A stretch of DNA of 64,000 bases from Bifidobacterium myosotis (GTDB lineage Bacteria; Actinomycetota; Actinomycetes; Actinomycetales; Bifidobacteriaceae): assembly GCF_002259745.1 (NCBI RefSeq), contig NZ_MWWW01000013.1, positions 62,001 to 126,000 on the forward strand. Direction: 5' to 3'. Positions 55,840 through 63,441 of the stretch are shown here, in pieces (the stretch's first letter is position 1; every line of letters begins with the position of its first letter). Below the pieces are notes generated by a model. It was not told the DNA's origin, did not search any database, and saw only the letters and a program-made list of their open reading frames with translations. The position numbers and the translations under genes are program-made.

Positions 55840-55870
55840 AAGGGGTGATGGCACGTAGCCATCACCCCTT
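55840..55870 (+). terminator. Intrinsic terminator after thrC
   Basis: AAGGGGTGATGGC (55840-55852) pairs with GCCATCACCCCTT (55858-55870) over 13 bp with a 5-nt loop, ending in a short T-run. Confidence 0.85.
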
Positions 55871-56053
55871 TCCGTTGTCGCGTCGATGGTCCGACCAACG
55901 TGGCATCGGGCTGATGGAATCGGTTGCGGCGGCACCACCATGGCCTTCCGAGCCCGATCCCGTCACTTTCCGCCATGACCACCCCGCTTCCCCACTCTCG
56001 GAAACTCTCGGAACACCTCCCATACCGGACGCCTCCCATACCCCTCCACTACG

Positions 56054-56174
56054 AAAACGGGACGAAACGTAAGTCAGGAACGACCCTGTGTTACGTTTCG
56101 TCCCACTTGGGCACTCCAAAACGGGACGAAACGTAACATGGCATCGTCGCTGACTTATGTTTCGTCCCGTTTTC
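56054..56174. repeat. Palindrome cluster, core GGGACGAAACGTAA (copy 2)
   Basis: Core copies alternate in orientation at about 56055-56076, 56090-56104, 56117-56135 and 56150-56173, forming two hairpins. Arrangement and wording match 28711-28828. Between the thrC terminator and this cluster I see nothing else. Confidence 0.85.
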
Positions 56175-56210
56175 CCGCCTCACAGCGGGCTTCGGCGGGA
56201 TTGAGTGCCG

Positions 56211-56978
56211 TCACAGGTCCTTGGCATTGAAGATACGGATGGCGACGAACAGGGACGCGCCGTATGCGACGACGCAGAGCACCACACCGACCAACACGGC
56301 ATGCCACGGCACCGACAGGAACTCGAAAACCGTCAGGATGACGGACTGCCATGCGACCGGCAGGAAGGAGAGCAGCGCCATCAGCAGGTAAAGGGAGCCC
56401 ATGATGACGGCCGCCACAATCATCAGCTGCCTGACGCCGAAACGATAGGTGCACGCCAGCATGATGGACCCGAATACGACCACTGCCGCGAACACCGTCG
56501 CGCACGGGGCGAAGAAGTCGGAGAAATCCGCACCGCCTTTGAGCAGCGCGTCGAAAACGAGATTGCACACGCCGATCGTCACGCTCCACAAAGCCGCGGC
56601 ATACAGCAGGTAGAAGAACCTGCCGATCACCTGCGGGGTGCGGGCGATTGGAACCAACCCGGCCATCGCGCGATGACCGTTCTGGTCCTCCATCACGCTC
56701 GGCCCCAGAGCCATCGACCATCCCGCCACCGCGGACAGTCCGGTAATGCCGCCGATCAGCCCGCTGGCCACACGGACATCCATGCCAGCGAATTTCGTCA
56801 GCACAGCAAGCAGCAGGGAAATCGCGACCACACCCAGCAACAGCAGCACATCGCCCGGCCCGAACGACCCGACGCGGGTGGCGTCGAGCCGCAGCTGGAC
56901 CAAGGCGGACCGCCACAGCGGCCTGCGGGATGAGGACCCGGGAGAAGTCCCGGCGAGGGCAACAGCAGCCTTGTTCAT
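56211..56978 (-). CDS. ABC-2 type permease subunit (second)
   Basis: About 255 residues with six hydrophobic helices, related in style to the permease encoded just upstream. They probably pair as a heterodimer with the ATPase at 57787-58704. The start is uncertain among ATG 56978, GTG 56987 and ATG 56990; the last overlaps the previous stop codon. Substrate unknown. Confidence 0.8.
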   Translation of the reverse strand: MNKAAVALAGTSPGSSSRRPLWRSALVQLRLDATRVGSFGPGDVLLLLGVVAISLLLAVLTKFAGMDVRVASGLIGGITGLSAVAGWSMALGPSVMEDQNGHRAMAGLVPIARTPQVIGRFFYLLYAAALWSVTIGVCNLVFDALLKGGADFSDFFAPCATVFAAVVVFGSIMLACTYRFGVRQLMIVAAVIMGSLYLLMALLSFLPVAWQSVILTVFEFLSVPWHAVLVGVVLCVVAYGASLFVAIRIFNAKDL

Positions 56979-56983
56979 GGCGA

Positions 56984-57787
56984 TCACCATTCCTTCCGCT
57001 GGTAGATGCGCACGCTGATCAGGTAGGAGGCCACGTAGATCGCAATCGTCACCGCCACCGCCGCTACCGCGAACAACGCCATATGCGGGAACGCGAATCC
57101 GAACGCGTGCAGCATACCGGAGGTGATTCCGCCCGATATTTCGTTCCACGACATGATTCCGACCACGAACACGAGGTACAGCACCAAGAGACTCACCTGC
57201 AATCCATTGGCGCTGTTCCACAGGTAGCTGAGCGGTACGTATACGGCCACGACGAGCAGCACGATGAGCAGCCCCCACCCGGCCGTCGGCATATTGGCCA
57301 TGACCGACCAGTCGGATATCACATACGACTGCAGGAGATTGAGCAGCACGATCATCACGGAGGCGAGCACGGCCAGCGCCACACCCATGACGTAACGCGC
57401 CAGCACCTGTGTGCGCCGCAAGACCGGCATCAGCGCGCGCAGACGGTAGCCGCTCTGCACATCGACGACCGCCATCGAGACGATCAGCGCCGTGCATGAG
57501 AACACTTCCATCGAAACGGCGAGCGTATATCCGAAGTCCTCGATGAAGGCCCTGTCCTGAAACACCACGAGGAACGCGAACGGCATCAGGAACATGATCG
57601 GATATTGCATAACGCCATCGCCGAACAGATAGTTGAGATCGACCCGCAACGCGGATGCCAGCGCGCGGCATGTGGCGCGCACGCCGCCGCCTCTGCCGGC
57701 ACCGATATCGGTGCGCACTTTTGCAGATGCTCCGGTACGCATCTCAGTGCGAGCCTCGGCAGACGCACGTCGAACCATCCCGTACAT
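56984..57787 (-). CDS. ABC-2 type permease subunit (first)
   Basis: A 267-residue membrane protein with six helices after a basic N-terminal region. GGGGAGG precedes the ATG, which overlaps the ATPase stop by one base (TGATG). YtrA-regulated exporters of this design are usually linked to cell-envelope stress or peptide antibiotics. The cargo cannot be told from sequence. Confidence 0.82.
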   Translation of the reverse strand: MYGMVRRASAEARTEMRTGASAKVRTDIGAGRGGGVRATCRALASALRVDLNYLFGDGVMQYPIMFLMPFAFLVVFQDRAFIEDFGYTLAVSMEVFSCTALIVSMAVVDVQSGYRLRALMPVLRRTQVLARYVMGVALAVLASVMIVLLNLLQSYVISDWSVMANMPTAGWGLLIVLLVVAVYVPLSYLWNSANGLQVSLLVLYLVFVVGIMSWNEISGGITSGMLHAFGFAFPHMALFAVAAVAVTIAIYVASYLISVRIYQRKEW

Positions 57788-58704
57788 CAGAGCACCTCCC
57801 CACTCGTGTGACGCGTATTGGTCAGTCGGATGATGTCGTCGATGGAGGCGCGTTCCGTGACGAGCCCCGGCACCGCGCGCATGGCGGCGGCAAGGTTTTC
57901 GCTGCGGACCAGCGCATCGAAGCCGGTCTCATAGGTGTGCGAGCCGAGCACCATGCCGACGGGCAGCTGCGCGAGTTCGTCCGGGCCGCCCTTGATCAGC
58001 GTGAACGACTCCTCGAATTCGTCTTTGGGACCGGTGAAATACAGGCGGCCGCCGGTGATGTAGGTGATGAAGTCGGCGGCACGCTCGAGGTCTGCGGTGA
58101 TGTGTGTGGAGAAGAGCACCGAATGCTCACCGTCCTCGATATAGGCGTGGAGCAGGTCCATGAGCTCATCGCGGGCCAGCACATCCAGGCCGCTGGTCGG
58201 CTCGTCCAGGATGAGCAGTCTGGCGTCGTGGCTCAACGCGATGGCGAGCATGAGCTTCATCTGCATGCCGCGTGAGAGGTCCTTGACGAGCTTGCCGCCG
58301 TTGTCTTTGCCCGCGAGTCCGAATTCGGCGAGACGGCGCTGGTACAGGTCATGGTTCCATGCCGGGTACAGCGGCGCCACGACCCGTTCGATGTTTTTGA
58401 CCTTCCACTGCTCGTGGAGATAGCTGGAGTCGAACACCACGCCCAGCTGTTCCTTGACGGCCTCCTCGTATGCGAGGTTGTCAAGGCCCAGCACATGAAT
58501 GTCGCCGGCGTCGCGGTGGATCATGTTGAGGATGAGCTTGATGAGTGTGGATTTGCCGGCGCCGTTCGGGCCGATGAGACCCATGATGTACCCGGCGGGC
58601 AGGTCGAAGGTCACGTCGTCCAGCGTGAAGCCGGAATCATAGTGCTTGGTCACGCCGGTGACGGACAGTGCCGTCGGCGCGGATTGTGGTGTGATGGCGG
58701 TCAT
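57787..58704 (-). CDS. ABC exporter ATP-binding protein
   Basis: About 305 residues. Walker A GPNGAGKST, the variant signature DLSRGMQMKLMLAIAL and Walker B RLLILDEPTSGLD are present. A C-terminal domain of about 80 residues follows (FTLIKGGPDELAQLP). The signature SRGM is typical of the YtrB/ABC-2 exporter group. ATG at 58704 gives the best spacing to AAAGGAG; 58710 is possible. It follows the GntR gene with 50 bp between. Confidence 0.9.
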   Translation of the reverse strand: MTAITPQSAPTALSVTGVTKHYDSGFTLDDVTFDLPAGYIMGLIGPNGAGKSTLIKLILNMIHRDAGDIHVLGLDNLAYEEAVKEQLGVVFDSSYLHEQWKVKNIERVVAPLYPAWNHDLYQRRLAEFGLAGKDNGGKLVKDLSRGMQMKLMLAIALSHDARLLILDEPTSGLDVLARDELMDLLHAYIEDGEHSVLFSTHITADLERAADFITYITGGRLYFTGPKDEFEESFTLIKGGPDELAQLPVGMVLGSHTYETGFDALVRSENLAAAMRAVPGLVTERASIDDIIRLTNTRHTSGEVL

Positions 58705-58756
58705 CACCATGCTCCTTTCACCAGTTTCGCCGCATTCGCTTGTGCATGCGTATGCG

Positions 58757-59131
58757 TCAGTTTGCGCGGTACTCCTCCGCGAGCATCTCCCCCAGCCGCT
58801 CCAGCGGTATGTCCGCGGCCTTGGCGGCGCGGCTGGCCTCGGCAAGACTCATACGGGCCTGGGCCTCGAGCTGCTGTTTCATGAGCTCGTTGCCCTTGTC
58901 CATCACGAACGTGCCTTTGCCTTGGATGTTCTGCACCACGCCCTCATCGGCCAGTTCGTTGTACGCCCTGGTGACGGTGAGTACGGAGATGCGCAGTTCC
59001 TTGGCGAGTTTGCGCAGCGAGGGCAACGCCTCGCCGGCCTTGAGGCCGCCGTCCAGCACGGCGGCGCGGATCTGGGTTTTGATCTGCTCGTAGATCGGTT
59101 CACCGGACACGGATGAGATGATCAGTTTCAT
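58757..59131 (-). CDS. GntR-family (YtrA-type) repressor
   Basis: A 124-residue regulator. The winged helix-turn-helix covers about 8-75 (PIYEQIKTQIRAAVLDG, LPSLRKLAKELRISVLTVTRAYNEL). The short C-terminal helical segment, without a ligand domain, is typical of the YtrA subfamily. GAAAGGGGC precedes the ATG. It heads the ABC operon and has palindromic operators in its own promoter, so autorepression is expected. Confidence 0.93.
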   Translation of the reverse strand: MKLIISSVSGEPIYEQIKTQIRAAVLDGGLKAGEALPSLRKLAKELRISVLTVTRAYNELADEGVVQNIQGKGTFVMDKGNELMKQQLEAQARMSLAEASRAAKAADIPLERLGEMLAEEYRAN

Positions 59132-59190
59132 CTATGCCCCTTTCGATTGTGTTGATTGGGTTCCAGCCTCCCCACCCGTCGGTTGTTCAG

Positions 59191-59206
59191 CTGTTATGCA
59201 TAACAG
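59191..59206. promoter_or_regulatory. GntR/YtrA operator
   Basis: CTGTTATGCATAACAG is a perfect 16-bp palindrome just downstream of the -10 element. An imperfect second copy, GTGTTGCATAACAG, lies at 59235-59248 beyond the -35. Two sites flank the promoter. Confidence 0.8.
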
Positions 59207-59231
59207 TATAACTGTTTTGCAGCACTGTCAA
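59205..59231 (-). promoter_or_regulatory. Promoter of GntR-ABC operon
   Basis: On the minus strand TTGACA (59226-59231) and TATACT (59205-59210) are separated by 15 bp, slightly short. The -10 overlaps the operator's edge. Confidence 0.65.
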
Positions 59232-59298
59232 GGTGTGTTGCATAACAGTTGAACAGTAGTGCGGCGGTAGGTGATTTGGAGGGCGTGGCGGAGCGATG

Positions 59299-59349
59299 GG
59301 CTGCTCCCCCAGTCAGCTTCGCTGACAGCTCCCCTCAGGGAGGGGAGCC
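59299..59349. repeat. AGTCAGCTTCGCTGAC / GGGGAGCC repeat element
   Basis: The stem AGTCAGC/GCTGAC with TTC loop (about 59311-59327) is followed by CCCCTC/GAGGGG. It is the same family as parts of 35420-35539 and 52489-52603. It is non-coding. Confidence 0.7.
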
Positions 59350-59405
59350 AAAGCGGACACCATTAGGCCCTCCCCTTTTGGTGTAGGTTCGCTCTGAAAC
59401 TCGTT

Positions 59406-59453
59406 GGGAGAGTAGGTGGGAGAGTAGGTGGGAGAGTAGGTGGGAGAGTAGGG
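59406..59453. repeat. 12-bp tandem repeat, four units
   Basis: GGGAGAGTAGGT is repeated head to tail at 59406, 59418, 59430 and 59442; the last unit ends in G. An A/T-rich tract follows (about 59465-59510). The surrounding gap 59232-59873 has no gene I can support. Open frames through the repeat have skewed composition and no ribosome site. Confidence 0.85.
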
Positions 59454-59735
59454 CTGCGGAGGGCCTAAAAGAATGTAAAAAGATTCTAAAAAGGATATAA
59501 AAGGGCGCAGAGCACCTTCCAGGAGACAACCTTCCAGGAGCATCGAATCGGGACGGAAACGGGAACGGAGAGTGCCCTGGCGGATCGGTCTCATCAGCTT
59601 CGATGGGACGGGACTGGACGGAGGCGGGGACGCCCCTCCACATGCTTCGCCGCCGGTGGAGCAGCAAGCATAGCATTGGGATGTTCCGCAGTCTGGTTGA
59701 ACCACTTTGACTATCCCCTGAAGTGGCCCCGGGCC

Positions 59736-59763
59736 TTGACGATTTAAAAGCAATGAGTATCAT
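59736..59763 (+). promoter_or_regulatory. Promoter of the small secreted peptide gene
   Basis: TTGACG (59736-59741) and TATCAT (59758-59763) are 16 bp apart in A/T-rich DNA. They leave a leader of about 100 nt before the ATG at 59874. Confidence 0.6.
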
Positions 59764-59873
59764 TTCATGTATGTAGTCTGCTCTAAGAGGAGCTGACTCG
59801 CTGCTGAATATTTCGAAGAGAGGCTTCCCGTCTTGTCCGGAACATTCACCGTCTATTTGAACGAGAGGTCATC

Positions 59874-60152
59874 ATGAAGAAGCGTGGTTTTATCAGCGGT
59901 ATCGCCTCACTAGCGCTAGTATGCGCTACGTCGGCAGCGATCCCCACCGTGGCACAGGCATCAACTATTTCCGCAGGAGTTCACTCATCCGGTATTCAGA
60001 TCATGAAACGATGCGATTTCTACGTTAACGGTCAATGCTATGACCACTGGGTTCCTTCGAGCGATTCATGCCGTAACATCTTCCAGACCAAGGCACCCGA
60101 ATGGCAAAAGAGAGCATGCCTGGCATGGTCCGGCTACGGCAGCCGCGGATAG
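59874..60152 (+). CDS. Small secreted four-cysteine peptide, unknown function
   Basis: A 92-residue protein with a classical signal peptide (basic MKKR, hydrophobic core 7-22, cleavage likely after AQA at residue 29). The mature part of about 63 residues is basic and aromatic, with C47, C55, C66 and C82 able to make two disulfides, and four Trp/Tyr-rich patches (NGQCYDHW, PEWQKR, AWSGYG). I do not recognise a family. GAGAGG precedes the ATG and a promoter lies upstream. Base composition is visibly less G/C-rich than the neighbours. It is followed 10 bp later by a one-helix membrane protein. A bacteriocin or secreted effector is one possibility, not proven. Confidence 0.72.
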   Translation: MKKRGFISGIASLALVCATSAAIPTVAQASTISAGVHSSGIQIMKRCDFYVNGQCYDHWVPSSDSCRNIFQTKAPEWQKRACLAWSGYGSRG

Positions 60153-60162
60153 GGGGAACATC

Positions 60163-60357
60163 ATGTCATGGGGAACGATAATCACCATAATCCTGATAGT
60201 GGCGTTCTGTGTCACCCTGTCGATATTCTTCAGCGTCGAGCATCGTTTGGATAAAAAATCCCAGGACGAGGCAAACCCTGAACTCCGTCAGGCATACCAG
60301 GATATCCGCAGACAGATAGACCGGGGTCACGGAGCAGCGGGAGGATTCTTCTTCTAA
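60163..60357 (+). CDS. Small single-helix membrane protein
   Basis: A 64-residue protein. Residues 4-26 form one transmembrane helix (TIITIILIVAFCVTLSIFF). The rest is a charged helix ending in GGFFF. AGGGGGAACATC precedes the ATG. It starts 10 bp after the secreted peptide gene, so they are co-transcribed. An immunity or export partner is a reasonable guess. I do not recognise a family. Confidence 0.65.
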   Translation: MSWGTIITIILIVAFCVTLSIFFSVEHRLDKKSQDEANPELRQAYQDIRRQIDRGHGAAGGFFF

Positions 60358-60471
60358 CCAATTGTGGTTCACCCCAAGCAACATCGCGTGAACCACGATT
60401 TTCCCCTCACTGACAGCCGCTCGTTCAATCCCCATCCCCGACCGACCCGAGGCACCCCGGCGAACCCCAGA

Positions 60472-62523
60472 TCACACCACCGACTCGGCCTGCATGAGGT
60501 AGACGTTCGAACGCATGAGCCGCGCATCCTCGCGGGTGATCTCCTTGTTCTCGAGCATCTCACGGATGGTGCCCAGCTCCATGCGCAATGCGCTTGCGCG
60601 CACGGCTTCGATGCTTGCGCTGTCCGCCGCATGTAGCGGCGAAATCGAGTTGTCGAGAATCTGGTTCAGCGCCCTGCGGTATTCGATGAGCAGCTCGGCG
60701 ACCAGCTCGGCGTCGTAGACATGGTCGAGGATGAGGTCCTGCAGACGCTCCATGATGTCGTTGTACAAAGGCACCTGCACCTCGCGGATCGCGCGGGTGC
60801 GCTCGGCCTCCAGCCCCGGCGTGCGACGCGCGATGCCCTCCCAGAAGCGGCGGATGACCGGCATGAAACGGCGACGCAGCTTGGCCACGTTGAACATGAG
60901 GCCACGCCCGCGCCCTTCACCGGGTTCCAGCCGTTCCAGCACACCGTCGACGTGTTCGAGCAGGTATTTCGCTCCCTGAAGCTGGGTGATGGTCTGCGCG
61001 TCGGGGTTGACGACGTTCTCACGGGTCGCAATGGCCTTCGTGAGCCAGTCGCGCTCCCACCTGAGCGTGCGGATGCGCAGCTCGTTCGCCTCGCGGGGCG
61101 ACGCGGAAGGCATGTTCGCCTCCACACGCTCGATGCGGTCGTTGTAGCTTTTGAGTACACGGGTGACGGCCGCATGGGTCTCCGGGGTGTCGTTGTCCAC
61201 GATCTTGGCGATGGTACGCCGCAGCATCACGATGTCTCGCTTGGCCCACTCCTCCTTCGAGGTGTCGGCGGGCTTGGGCGAGAGCAGCGGCAGCATGACG
61301 TTCGAGATGATGATGGACAGCACGATATAGCCGGAAACGATGAACAGGATGATGTTGCGCACCGGCACCGAGGCGCCGTTGTCCACCGAATACGGCAGCG
61401 AGAAGGCCATCGCCAGCGAAATCGCGCCCTTGGGACCGCCGAAGGTCATGACCACGGCCGAATGCCAGCGCTCAAGGGTCATTTTGCGACGTTTGCCGGT
61501 CGTCAGATCCTTCGCCCAACGCAGCGTGGCCACGCACCAGACGAACCGCAACACCAAAGTCAGCACGGTGAGCAGCAACACCAGACCGATCATCGCCCAG
61601 AGATTCACACGCGGGTCGTCCCAGATCGCGCGCATGGCGATGGGCAGCTCGATGCCAAGCAGCACGAACACCATACCGTTCAGCGTGAAGTCCACGAAAT
61701 GCCATACGGAGTTCGAAACCAGATTGACGCGGGCAACATCGCCGCCCACACCGGTGCGGGGGAAGGTGATGACCACGCCGCAGGCCACCACGGCCAGCAA
61801 GCCGGAGATGCCGACATGCTCGGAAAGCAGGTACACGCCGAACGGCAGGAAGCATTCCATGAGCATGCGGGTAGTGACGTCCTCAAGATTGTGGCTGCGC
61901 ATGAACAGCACCACACGGTCGAACAGCCAGCCGACCACGGCGCCGATCAGCGTGCCCAGCACGAAGCTCATCAACACCTGCCAGCCAAAGCCCACCGGCG
62001 AGAACGAACCCGTGGCGAGCGCCACCAGCATGGTCTGGAAACCGACCAGGCTGACCGGATCATTGAGCAGGCTCTCGCTTTGCAACACGGATTGCTGGCG
62101 GGGCGTGAGCTCCACGACGCCGCCCAGCTGGGCCACCGACACCGCATCGGTGGGGCTGATGATGGCGCCCATGGCCACGGCGGCCATCATCGGGATGGCC
62201 GGCCAAATCTCATGAAGAGCCACGCCGCTCAGGGCCATCGTGACCATCACCAGTCCGACCGCCAGCGACAACGACAGATTGAGATCCTTGCTCAACGCCT
62301 TGCGGTCGATGTTGCGCGCCTCCAGATAGAACAGCGGCACGATGAACAGCAGCATGAACATGTCCGGTTCAAACTGGATGTTACGCAGTCCGGGGGTGAA
62401 GTACCAGGCGACGCCGAAGGCAATCTGGATGAGCGGTGTGGAGATCTTCGGCAGGAACCGGCTCAGGAACGAGGAAATGAGGATCGCAAACAGAATTTCC
62501 GTGACGAGTATCGCATTCTCCAT
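60472..62523 (-). CDS. Na+/H+ antiporter (CPA1 family)
   Basis: About 683 residues. Twelve or so transmembrane helices fill residues 1-420. The ion-site motifs are ISPTDAV and ESLLNDPVSLV, plus GGPKGAISLA. The C-terminal ~260 residues are a cytosolic, Arg/Glu-rich helical domain (ANELRIRTLRWERDWL) that may regulate activity. It should exchange protons for sodium or potassium. The ATG at 62523 is preferred; the frame opens at 62631 but there is no better ribosome site. Confidence 0.9.
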   Translation of the reverse strand: MENAILVTEILFAILISSFLSRFLPKISTPLIQIAFGVAWYFTPGLRNIQFEPDMFMLLFIVPLFYLEARNIDRKALSKDLNLSLSLAVGLVMVTMALSGVALHEIWPAIPMMAAVAMGAIISPTDAVSVAQLGGVVELTPRQQSVLQSESLLNDPVSLVGFQTMLVALATGSFSPVGFGWQVLMSFVLGTLIGAVVGWLFDRVVLFMRSHNLEDVTTRMLMECFLPFGVYLLSEHVGISGLLAVVACGVVITFPRTGVGGDVARVNLVSNSVWHFVDFTLNGMVFVLLGIELPIAMRAIWDDPRVNLWAMIGLVLLLTVLTLVLRFVWCVATLRWAKDLTTGKRRKMTLERWHSAVVMTFGGPKGAISLAMAFSLPYSVDNGASVPVRNIILFIVSGYIVLSIIISNVMLPLLSPKPADTSKEEWAKRDIVMLRRTIAKIVDNDTPETHAAVTRVLKSYNDRIERVEANMPSASPREANELRIRTLRWERDWLTKAIATRENVVNPDAQTITQLQGAKYLLEHVDGVLERLEPGEGRGRGLMFNVAKLRRRFMPVIRRFWEGIARRTPGLEAERTRAIREVQVPLYNDIMERLQDLILDHVYDAELVAELLIEYRRALNQILDNSISPLHAADSASIEAVRASALRMELGTIREMLENKEITREDARLMRSNVYLMQAESVV

Positions 62524-62774
62524 CGCCCGGCCGCCTCTCTCCCCCAGACATACCTTCATTCCAAGGTATCGGCGCGGCGCAGGCCGACGTGCGTTTCTTA
62601 CGAAAGTCATACGGCGGGGAAGACACCCCACGGCGTTTCCCTAACAACTTGCTTATGGCCCCTCGTCGGGTGGATCATCCATCTCACCTCTTCCATTCCA
62701 CCCCTTTGATGAACAACAGGCGAACATCGGCGCGGCGCGGGCCGGATGCATAATGTCGCAACATCGGACGTGTC

Positions 62775-62780
62775 TATAAT
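62775..62780 (+). promoter_or_regulatory. -10 element of GNAT gene
   Basis: TATAAT lies 19 bp before the ATG at 62800. The -35 region is not consensus. Confidence 0.55.
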
Positions 62781-62799
62781 GCCCGTGAAGGGAGCAGCC

Positions 62800-63420
62800 A
62801 TGCCAGACAACGCCGTTACATTGCGCATCACCGAACCCACCGATTACCCGTACTTCGAACTGTGGTGGAACAACCAGACCATCGCCGACGCCTGCCGCAA
62901 CACGCTCGAGACGCTGACCGACGAACAGATCGATGCCCTGTTCCATGACGCCAACGACACCGACGACGACCGACAATTTGGCCGTACGGTGCTTGACGCC
63001 AACGGACAGCCGATTGGCCACATCGCCGCCTGGGGATGCACCGATCCGGAGCGCGAGGCGACGATGACGTTGCTCATCGGCCCGTACTATCAGGGGCGCG
63101 GCTACGGCAATCAGGCGATGAAGCTGGGCATCCGGCTCGCCGCCTCCCAGCTCGGCGCCAAGACGATCATCGTGAAGGTGTGGTCGTTCAACCTGCGGGC
63201 CCGTCATATGGCCGAATCTCTGGGATTCAAGGAGGCCGAACGCCGCCCCGAGGCGGTCGAGCGCGAGGGCCACCTGTACGACGAGGTGACCTATCGGGCA
63301 CCGGTGGAGTTGCTGCTGCAGCGCATCTCCGCCGAGGAGGTGGAGCGCCGCGAAGGTGAGGAGCTGGAACGCCAGCGCTTCGCGTCGAACCGCTCCGCCG
63401 ATCTGCAGTCCGTGTTCTAG
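62800..63420 (+). CDS. GNAT family N-acetyltransferase
   Basis: A 206-residue enzyme of the RimJ/RimL-like group. Core blocks are TLRITEPTDYPYFELWWNN, IGHIAAWGCTDPEREATMTLLIGP, the CoA loop YYQGRGYGNQAMKLG and NLRARHMAESLGFKE. The last 35 residues are a charged helix. Substrate unknown. The ATG at 62800 follows AAGGGAGC, so the 18 upstream in-frame residues are excluded. Confidence 0.88.
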   Translation: MPDNAVTLRITEPTDYPYFELWWNNQTIADACRNTLETLTDEQIDALFHDANDTDDDRQFGRTVLDANGQPIGHIAAWGCTDPEREATMTLLIGPYYQGRGYGNQAMKLGIRLAASQLGAKTIIVKVWSFNLRARHMAESLGFKEAERRPEAVEREGHLYDEVTYRAPVELLLQRISAEEVERREGEELERQRFASNRSADLQSVF

Positions 63421-63441
63421 TGGTCTGCGCAGCCCTGCGCT

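Noticed and set aside
54307..55941. 544-residue minus-strand frame across thrC
   Set aside because: Shadow of thrC; no start signal or motif.
59313..59763. Two overlapping minus-strand frames with YSPT or LLSH repeats
   Set aside because: They run through a 12-bp tandem repeat and a non-coding palindrome, have no ribosome site and no similarity to each other beyond the DNA repeat.
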